A DNA stretch of 64,000 bases, taken from contig CDMY01000282.1 of NCBI GenBank assembly GCA_001179505.1, forward strand, positions 65,144 through 129,143, in the 5' to 3' direction. Shown piece by piece: positions 55,833 through 64,000 of this stretch. The position numbers and the translations under genes are program-made. The first letter of the stretch is position 1. Each line of letters starts with the position of its first letter. The notes beneath the pieces are model-generated. The model had not been told where the DNA came from. It made no database searches and worked only from the letters and a program-made list of their open reading frames with translations. The stretch is from Vitrella brassicaformis (Eukaryota > Sar > Vitrellaceae).

Positions 55833-56986
55833 GAGATAGATAGATAGATGTCAAATCAATCGCAGCAGCCGTCCATGCCATGCCATGCGACAGATAAGAT
55901 AAGAGCCTGTCGGCCCGTGGGTGGCGGTAGAGTCTGTGTGTGGCTGGGTGGGTGGGTGCGTGTACAGATGCCACTAACTATGCATGGTCGGTCCCTTATA
56001 TGTCCACATATGTATCAGATGGTGACAGGTAGGCGACAGTAGCCATGGATTTGGTGTTGGCCGGCGGTGTCTGTCTGTGAGTTGGTTGAGTGAGGCGTGC
56101 GTCTTTTTGTGTTAGTACGCTGGTTCGCTTCGTTCGCATGACACGTGTGTGTGTGTGTGTGTGCGTGCCATGCCATTCACATCGCGCCTCGGTCTGTCTT
56201 AATGTCTGTCGCGATGAATGAATCAGACAAAGCAGCATCGAGTCTCCCTCAGACAGGGCAGAATGTGCAACACACACATGACCCGGCGAAGTACACCTTG
56301 ACTGCCGGTCAGATGATACAAGTGCATTGTCAACGAAAGGCAATGATCGCGACATATGTGTGTGTGAATGATGGTATGTATGATGAATGTTGGCGACTGC
56401 CGCGTGCACAGATCGATGGGGATGTGAATCAAAGGTCCGTCACACACCCCTCACATTCACACAAAACACCATTGCAGAGAGAGGCTCTCGCCGCGCATTT
56501 CCCGCACATGCGCTCTCCTGTCAGTGCATGCGACTTCAGCCATGTTCAGCAACGCTCGCCCTCTCCGATGAGGTGAAAACGGGAAACACGGAAAAGCTGG
56601 CCTCCCGGCCAGGATTGCGAGCTTTTCGTGTCCGTTGGATCTTTGGAATCGGATCTTTGTGATAGGGGCAGCTGTTCCAGGGCCCACCTGCGACTCAAAC
56701 ACTGACGACCACTCAAGCAGGACTCCTTCCCATCCCTCCTTCCTTCCTTGGCTCTTTTTGGCTGTGCCAACCGACACCCAGGCACTCACCCCTTCTCCGC
56801 CAGCCACACCCACCTCTGCCACTACTTCCACCGTCGACCCACCTGCCGTATCCATCATTGCTTCACTTGTCTGGCTGACCCACCACTCACTCACTGACCG
56901 TTGTCTGCGGCCGCGACCCAGCTTCTTGATATGATAATGAGGCTGCTGGCGCTGATCTGAGGTGTGTGCTTCGTCAGTGTCGTCTA
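55833..56986. other. Intergenic / upstream region of the four-TM gene
   Basis: The first part is GT-rich simple repeat (56144-56164). At 56591-56627 GAAAAGCT...AGCTTTTC inverted arms flank GGCC, and TTGCGAGCTTTT lies at 56615-56626. A minus-strand open frame (56999-56457) spans most of the rest, but it has no splice or domain support. The Pro/Thr-rich plus strand at 56700-56900 may be 5'UTR. Confidence 0.4.
56591..56627. promoter_or_regulatory. Inverted repeat containing GCGAGCTTTT
   Basis: Outer arms GAAAAGCT/AGCTTTTC and inner GGCC pair flank a short loop. It contains the TTGCGAGCT core, about 360 nt 5' of ATG 56987. Confidence 0.35.
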
Positions 56987-59900
56987 ATGCCCGCAGCATT
57001 CAGCAGACTGGCCGTAAGCACAGATGAGTCGGGGGGGGGTTCAGACGATACTGCATGTCTTGTCTGTCTGTCTGTCTGTGGTGCAGCGAGGGGCACGTAA
57101 CGAGCTGTACACGGCCAAATGGTTTGTGGTCGGGTGGGCTCTCCTGTGCTTCTCTTTGGTTATCATGTTCGCCACTCACTACTACCTTGGTCAGTCACAC
57201 ATGTCCTGCAAGCCAAGCCACCCCGCTCACAGAAACGCATCCGTGTGTGCGCCGCGCCCTGATGTGATGTGTGCCTTCCAGAGTGCTACTTCATCGCGAC
57301 TGCCACAGAGGTGAGTGACTTGTTCTTGACGATCGATCACTCACTCACACACACATGCATCACTCGCCTCATTGAGTGCGTGTGCATGTGAATGGATGTT
57401 GTGTTTTGTGTGTGTGTGCGTGCGTGTGTGTCAGTTGCTCGTGGGGACCGCCCTCCTGTTCGTTGGCCTACTCGCCATCAAGTACCGATGGGGCAAAGGC
57501 ATGAAGTTCTTCATCTCACTGTGAGCATCCACCCAGCCAGCCGACACATGAGCACATCCACACAAACGATGCACTCACTGCACTGCACAACGCGTTGTGT
57601 GTGCCCGTGTGCTCTGCAGAGGGTTGTTGAACGCGACACTGGTGGGTCTGTGGGTGCTGGAGATCGAGATGCCCGACACCCGTCGGCGTCGCGTCATCAA
57701 CATGGACATCGACACCTCACCCCACGGAGGCAACAGCGCACCCACCGGACACCCACCTATGGTCCCCACACTGCCCGCACACACCAACGAATGGTACGTA
57801 CGCCTCGCAGCCATGCCATGCATGTGCACTGCAGACGGACGGACGGCCGCAGTGCATGCAATGCAACGTCTCGTGTGTGGTGTCTCGTGTTGTGTGAAAG
57901 GTATTCGGTGTTGTCTCTCGGTTCGGTGTCGGCGATGGTGCTATGCCTCGTGCAGCTACTCATCCTGCCCATCGCCTATAACCTCATGTATGTCACACAT
58001 ACACACGGAGCGATCGGACAGAGTGACGGACGACTGGACTGGCATGCACTCGGTGCACCTCTCTGTGCTGTGCCTGTCAGGAAACGCTTTATGGAGCATC
58101 CGTACAGCCCGAATGACGTGTTAGCGGCTGAGAAGGCCAACCTGGCTGCATCACTGCAGGTGGGGTGGTCAACCACATCACACACGCACACGCACACACA
58201 CACAAGGCCTCTCTCTCTCTCTATCTCTCTCTCTCTCGCTGATGGCGTTGTTGTGGTGTTCATTCAGCGTCACCAGGAGATTTGGGATCAGTGGGATCGC
58301 GAGACCGTCCTCCAAGAAGACGAGCGATGCTCACCCCGCCACCTCACGCCAGAGACGCCCAGCCTGCAGGCCAACAACGAGCCCCTCTGGCTCCCACCGC
58401 TCCCCAAGATCGCCCCTTCCTCGCTCGCCACGGCCATCCCCGGCATGCCCGACCCCCTCACCGTCAGCAGCAGCAGCAGCAGCAGCACGTGCACACCCAC
58501 TGGGACGGGGGGCGGCGACCTGGAGATGGGCGTGGGGATGGGCGATGGCGTCACGCCGTCCAGCCCCACCATGTCTGTGGGCGTGAGGGATGCCACGGTC
58601 ACCGACCGGACCCTGCAATTCATCGAAACGTATGAGCGGTCCATCGATCAGGTCAGTAAGGCATGCATGAGAAAGAGACGTCCAGACCAGACACACCACT
58701 GCATCTCATTTTGTATATATGTATCGATCCATCCCTTCCTCAGATTGTCGCATCCGGGCGGCTCCCCCGTTGTGTGGACCACGTGGAGGAGGCGGCTGAC
58801 GACCTGGCTACCCCCGCCCCAGCTCATGCCCTCCCGCCCTTCTCCACCACCACCACGCCCCGCTCATCAGACCTCTTCCCCGCCGCCCCCACCAGCACGC
58901 CCCTCCCCACCCCGTCAGCAGCATCCTCCACCTCGGCCAATGCCGTGGCCACGGCCAACGCCCCTCAGACTCGCGCGTCGCTCCAGTCCCAGATGGACGC
59001 GGTAGCCACGTCGATGGGAGCTCAGCTGCGGCTGCAAGGGCACGCCCAAGCAGGGGCAACAGGCAACCTCAGGGCGCCCATGAGCCGACAGTCGACATTC
59101 CCCACAGTCCATCACCTCCACGGCACCACCGGCGACGCGATGGGCATGGTGGGCAATATAGGGCACCTCCACAGCAAGCCGACTGCATGCGGCGGCAGAC
59201 AGCCCGGCAGCAAGCCACAGCTGGACCGCCGCAGCTCACTCGAGTCGGTGCAGCTCGGGGGGCTTCACGGCATGGTGCAGCGGAGCGCCACTCTGGGCCT
59301 GGGGCGGCCGGGCAGCTTCGAGGGCTACCCGATGGCCGAGGAGGTGCCCAGCACGGTGGGCGGGAGTGGGGTGGACAGCACGGCGAGCTGCCGGAGCGGC
59401 GGAGGGCCGCGGACTGCCACACACGTCGGGTGGTGTGTGAGCCCGATGATCAAGAAGCTCGACCGAAGCGACAGTGAGGACAGCAGCGCTACCGGCGGCA
59501 GCGAGGGCGAGGCGACGGTTGTGGCGGATGCCACCTCTCCCACGGCGCATGACGAAACGGAGACGACAGAGACTAGTGAGGGGAATGAGGAGAGCGAGCT
59601 GGCGGCCATCAAGACAGTCGAGACTCCTCCTGCAGCGAAGGCAGGCAAGCCCCGCCCCGAGATCGAGATCGATTTGGACGCCGAGGTCATTGACGAGCCC
59701 TGGGAGATCGATGTCTCGACCCGCGACACCGTCACCAGTGAGGACGAGCAGCAGCTCCGCGACACCCTCGCTGCCTCGCTGCCCGCCATCGACGTTGACA
59801 ACGACAACTCGCCGCAGACGTCGATCGCGTCCCCCACTGACACCGCGCACTCGTCATACGAGTCGCTGATGATCTCCGACCCCTCCCGCCCCCCGTCGCC

Positions 59901-60888
59901 CGTCCCCAGGGTCATCGTCACCGCTGCACCATCTCCATGTGACACCATTGACAGCACCAGCAAGGGCTGGGGTGGAGACGAAAAGGAGGACGTCAAGCCG
60001 GCAGTGTCGCCATCCCTGACGGCCGAGTACCCCGGCAGGGTCAACCTGGCCATTCCGCCGTCGCCCGCGTCGCCCGTTACGAGCCACTTCACCCCGCCCA
60101 TGGCGCGCACCTGCCGCTGCACCATCCTGCCGTCCACCCCGCAGACATCCGAGGACGGCGAGAGCGAGTCGGAGAAGTCCTCCCCCGACTTTCCGGCGAC
60201 GCCATTCCCCTCCCCTCCCCTGTCGCCACCCACGGCCGCACACAAAGCCAATGCTAATCGGGAGATGCCGCCGGGGCTTCCGCGGCTGCAGGTGCTGCCG
60301 CCCCCCGCCCCACACTCCCTCTCGTCGCTCGACCACCTGACCGACACGGCCGCCATGAGTGCAGCGGACGACTCGTGCAGCGTCAACTGGAAGGACCGCT
60401 TGACGCCGCGCTCCGTGACGACGGAGGACACGGGGTGGGGACTGTACGACCGCTCGGGGGCGTCGTCGGTTGCAGGTGGGATGGAGAGCCGCACACCCTC
60501 CATCCGGCCATCTGACGGGTCGGAGTACGCATGGACGCCCAGGCACTGGGACGGTGACGATGTGTCGCCGCAGGATACTGGGAGTTCCAATGCGAGTGCG
60601 GCATCATCAGTGGCGGTGGCCCCTTCCGACCCCGAGGGAGGAGAGTTCGCGGGCGTGAGCGTGCGTGAGCGCGTGTCTGCGATCGAGGCGTGTGCTGAGG
60701 CTGCGGTCCGTTGTAATGGTACTGGTGCTGAGGTGATGAAGGCAGAAATGGGATGTGGCCGTTATTTGCGCCCTCCCTTCCTGCAGCTGCCTCCCCGCAG
60801 CAGCCACCTGTGTGCGTCTTCTGTGCCTGTGTCTGTGTCGTCCATGTGTGGCTCGCCCCCTCCCCTCCCTAGCTCTCCTATGGTATAG
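56987..60888 (+). CDS. Four-TM protein with a long disordered C-terminal tail
   Basis: Exons: 56987-57013, 57087-57189, 57282-57310, 57435-57520, 57620-57793, 57901-57987, 58081-58159, 58268-58651, 58744-60888 (1,037 aa, frame closed). After MPAAFSRLARGARNELYTAK come four hydrophobic segments: WFVVGWALLCFSLVIMFATH, TELLVGTALLFVGLLAIKY, FFISLGLLNATLVGLWVLE and VLSLGSVSAMVLCLVQLLIL. A loop of about 45 aa (MDIDTSPHGGNSAPTGHPPM) lies between TM3 and TM4. About 700 residues follow that are Ser/Thr/Pro/Asp/Glu-rich with poly-Ser, SRQSTFP, RSGGGPRTATHVGWCV and a tryptophan-acidic motif (VIDEPWEIDVSTRD) like those in the coiled-coil gene. No family was recognised. The first exon is 9 codons; the start is chosen because it is the ATG whose donor (GTAAGC) joins in phase. 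Confidence 0.65.
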
Positions 60889-63800
60889 ATGACACGCGTA
60901 AAACCTAGGACTAGCAATGGACACTGGGATACCGGGGGCGATGCATGCATGCCTTCCGTGCCACCTACCCACCCACAGCACGGAAAGCACGCTCACACAC
61001 ACTGATGGCCATCCCCACACAGACAGACAGACAGACAGGCGGACACAGACGAGCAGGCAACCATGAGGGTGGCGCGGGGATCGCAGGATAAAGAAAAGGG
61101 CGCGACGGTGAAAACAAACAGGAGGGAGAAATGCAAGGAATGGTGGCGGGGTGCTGCTGCATACCACAATACAGACATACAATGCATGACTAGCTCGACT
61201 TACTACTCACTGATGGGTGCTTGACGTGCCGTGGTGTGCCGTGTTGTGGTGTGGTGTGCGGTTCCCTGCATGGTTCGTGCCGTGTTCCATGTTGCTTGCC
61301 TGTTTGGCTGGCTGGTTGGCTATTGAATTGATTGGGGGTTTTCTTGCCCAGTGATTGTTCTGTGAATCTTCGTTGAATGGTTGGATGGATGGCTGGTTGG
61401 TTGATGGATGGACGATGGATGGCGCTGGTTGTGGTGTGCCCTTTGTTTCGTTCATCCATGCCATGGACGGCTGGATGGATGCCATGCCATGCCTTGTGAG
61501 CGCGTGAAGCGTCGTGTTGCTGTTGTTCTTGTGCGGTGTGCGGCTTTTGAAGGAAGGCGGCGCAGCGGCCCACACACTCACATACAGACACAGACACACA
61601 CGCGTACGTCACGTGTGCACATACATGATTGCTGGCTGGGACGGCAAGGCATGCATGCTTTCTCTGTGGCTACCTACCTCGGTCAAGTGCTGGAGCTGAC
61701 TGAGCGAGGTCTCCCGGCACCCAGAAAGGTCTACGTACACAGACAGACAGACAGACGGATGCGTCTCATGTATGTAATGTCTGTCTGCCTGCCATTTAAT
61801 TTCAACGGAGAGCGATCGAGCGAGAAAGAAAGAGAGCGTGAGGGTGTATATGGATATATGGATGGATGGAAGCTCGTGTAATGATGGCTTTATCTATGCA
61901 TGTGGGTGTCTCTCCCTCCGTGTGGGTGGCGTGTGGGCTCGGTGGAGGGAGGTAGGGCAAGCAGGCTGGCTGGCTGGCGGGCTGGCTGGGCGGTGCGGTG
62001 TTGCGCTGTGTTGTGTTTGTCGGCTAGGTTGATGACTGAATGGATGGCTGGATGGCTGGATGGACGGTAACACAACTCGCTGATGGGCTGGCTGATTGGA
62101 TGCCCGGGGGTTGCTCACTCGCTCACTCAGTTGCTCTGCTCTTGACTCGGATCGGAGAGAGATATAAGAGAGACTCACTGGTCACTCGCTCCATCCACCC
62201 CACCACGACATACTGTATATGCATTTTCCTCGACTGACTGACGCAAGACAATGACAACAATGACCACAAACGTGATGTGACACATACATACGCCCACCTC
62301 TCTCTCCCATCCACTCACTCACTCTGCTTGGTTCGGCTGCCTTGGATGGATGGCTGGTATCTTGTAAAGCACGGCTAGCTAGTCCACCCCACCCCACCCC
62401 ACCACTTGCCTCTGCTTTCAACACGGACACCGACCGACCATCAAGCAACACTCTAACTGACTGACTGACTGACCCACCCTGTCTGTCTGTCTGTCTGTCT
62501 GTCTCTCTGTCTGTGATGACCCAATGGGTACACTCACACCACACGTGCAGTGCACATCCATCCATACTTCCTGGCTTACATGTAGGTAGTCTTATGTAGT
62601 GTATCTATCGCGCTCTCTCTCTGTCTGTTCATCTATCTCTCTTCATCCGTTCATCCGCTCTTGTTTGCGCGCTCTCTCTATAGATGTCGTGGTGGTGTTT
62701 GCTGGTTTTTTCTCGGTGTTGTCGTCAAGGATGTGTGTGATGAGTGTGCTGGCTGCGTGAGTGGCTGTTTTGTGGTAACTCTGTGTGGTGTCTGTCTTTC
62801 TCCGTCTGCCTGCCTGCTAGGCTGTGTTGTTGGTGGTTTTTTGTCTTCTCTGTCTGTCTGTCCGCCCGCCCGGCTGCCCTCCCGCCTGCCTGCCTGCCTG
62901 CCTGCCACTGCCCGACTGACTCACCGTGTATGGGCTGGGCAAGAGGATCATCCAGACTTTCACTCCGTGTCTATCTTATCTAATCTAACCTAATCATCTA
63001 ATCTAATCTGGTCTATACTCCATGCTTCTAGCTAGCGCTCCTGAGTGTCCGCCCGCCTGTCTGCCCGTCTTCTGCTGCCGTTTTGTGTCTCACATATGGT
63101 GTGGTGTGGTGTGATGTGCTGTGCTGTGCTGTGATGGGGTTGATGTCTTTTGATGTGATGTGCACCCTTGATACCTATACCTTCCTACGTTCCTTCTCAC
63201 CTCTGGCTACACCAATTCATCAGCTGGGTTCAGAACTTTGCACGTCGGGTCGTCTGACTGACCGTCGGAATGACCGACTGACTGAGCGGCTGGCTGGCCG
63301 GCCCGCTGACACCCTTCTTGCCCCTCCCCTTCCGTCTGTCTGTCTGTCTGTCTGTCTGCCCGTCTTCTGTCTTGATTGATACTTGACCCACCTCCCTCTC
63401 CTCTCAATTAGACCTTCTATGCCGGCCACCGAGGCCACGCTGCATCGCCTCCCGCCTCTCCATTCAGATCATGGGTGCGTGTAGGGCATGGTATCTTGTT
63501 CGTTCACACGCACACTAACTAATACACCAGATAGATGATGGATGTCTAAACGCTAAATGGATGGGCTGCAGAGATACCATAGGTACCGCACAGTGTTGGC
63601 TTTTTCTTACACGTGATGCATTCATTGATGTGTGAGTGATGCGTGCCTCAATCTATCCATCCGTCCATCCATGGTCCTATTTGTATCTCTGTCTACGGCT
63701 CGTCGACGTGGCTGACGGATGTGCGGACCGACCGACCGAGAGAGGGAGGGAGGGAGGGAGGCAGCGGTTGAGGGTGGGGTGGCTAGGTTGATTTGTAGGC

Positions 63801-64000
63801 AATGCTTGCTGTCGGGCTGTCTGGGTGGTGAATATAGTGGCGGGTCGCTCCCACCCTTGATGACTCCCTTCTTCATATCTCCGCTTGCTCATTCCTTGAT
63901 TCCTTGATCCGTCCGCCTGTCTGTCTGTCTGTCCATCTGGTGTATGTATATCTGGGCCGTCTCTCTCTCGATGGGGGGATGGGCGGGGCGGGGCGGCCGA
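60889..64000. other. Simple-repeat-rich, gene-free 3 kb
   Basis: (CAGA)n at 61020-61038, (ATGG)n at 61380-61420 and 61856-61872, (TGTC)n at 62478-62512, CTGACTGA at 62456-62472, (TGCC)n at 62882-62905 and (GTCT)n at 63331-63358. Several GGATGG and AGGG runs occur. Open frames here are built from these repeats and lack splice-joined domains. A distant gene's exons to the right cannot be excluded. Confidence 0.5.
63331..63358. repeat. (GTCT)n tetranucleotide repeat
   Basis: CCGTCTGTCTGTCTGTCTGTCTGCC. The same tetranucleotide (or its complement CAGA) recurs at 12018-12048, 22000-22012, 29246-29262, 30730-30752, 32247-32258, 57059-57080, 62478-62512 and 63919-63934. Confidence 0.8.

Noticed and set aside
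56457-56999. Minus-strand open frame of 180 codons overlapping the four-TM gene start
   Set aside because: No domain, no splice continuity, and its ATG overlaps the first exon of a better-supported plus-strand gene. The frame is probably open because the opposing DNA is Pro/Thr-rich and lacks stops.
1-64000. tRNA or rRNA genes
   Set aside because: I did not see a cloverleaf with A and B boxes or rRNA-like stretches, but I could not run a scanner, so absence is not proven.

Overview
This is intron-dense, gene-rich nuclear DNA from a eukaryote. Introns are short (mostly 80-135 nt, GT...CAG), coding exons are GC-rich, and simple repeats such as (TG)n and (CCAT)n fill introns and intergenic DNA. 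Four clues together suggest a chromerid or other alveolate alga; Vitrella brassicaformis would fit. They are an oocyst-wall-protein-like secreted protein, an ASAF-type plastid-targeting leader, AP2-like domains and a TTTAGGG telomere-type repeat. This assignment is inference; no database was searched.

Layout. 1-1.7 kb: a divergent pair, a partial gene on the minus strand and a voltage-sensor-like membrane protein on the plus strand. 2.4-5.1 kb: an 11-exon oocyst-wall-like Cys-rich protein. 5.1-7.2 kb: gene-free DNA with a 300-N gap. 7.2-11.5 kb (minus): replication protein A large subunit in 21 exons. 12.2-15.6 kb (minus): type II pantothenate kinase with a long disordered tail. 16-25.8 kb (plus): a 27-exon, about 2,300-residue protein with a Sec16-type motif and long coiled coils. 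26.2-27 kb (minus): a small secreted Cys protein. 27.1-31.3 kb (plus): a 14-exon, mostly disordered protein. 31.6-34.9 kb (minus): an ABC half-transporter. 35.6-37.4 kb (plus): a cytidine-deaminase-fold protein. 38.2-41.4 kb (minus): a membrane-anchored protein with tandem TLDc-like domains. 41.5-45.1 kb (minus): a small disordered protein and a gene joining an AP2-like domain to a CENP-B/Tc5-type DNA-binding domain. 45.8-47.2 kb (plus): a CCCH/ParB-like locus that looks frame-broken. 47.9-49.8 kb (minus): an AP2-like gene crossing a 300-N gap. 50.3-51.9 kb (plus): a plastid-targeted alpha/beta hydrolase. 52.4-52.8 kb (minus): mitochondrial ATP synthase epsilon subunit, divergent from a peroxisomal-type SLC25 carrier (52.9-55.8 kb, plus). 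57-60.9 kb (plus): a four-TM protein with a long disordered tail. 60.9-64 kb: simple-repeat DNA without a recognisable gene.

Gene models were assembled by hand by joining GT/AG boundaries so that reading frame and family similarity agree. For RPA1, PANK, the Sec16-like protein, the oocyst-wall-like protein, the ABC transporter, the hydrolase, ATP synthase epsilon and several others, the summed exon lengths divide exactly by three. The genes do not form one pathway. The most unusual structural signal is a dispersed repeat with three copies (35.1-35.6, 45.2-45.8 and 49.9-50.3 kb). Each copy lies directly 5' of a gene and in sense with it, as a mobile promoter or leader would.
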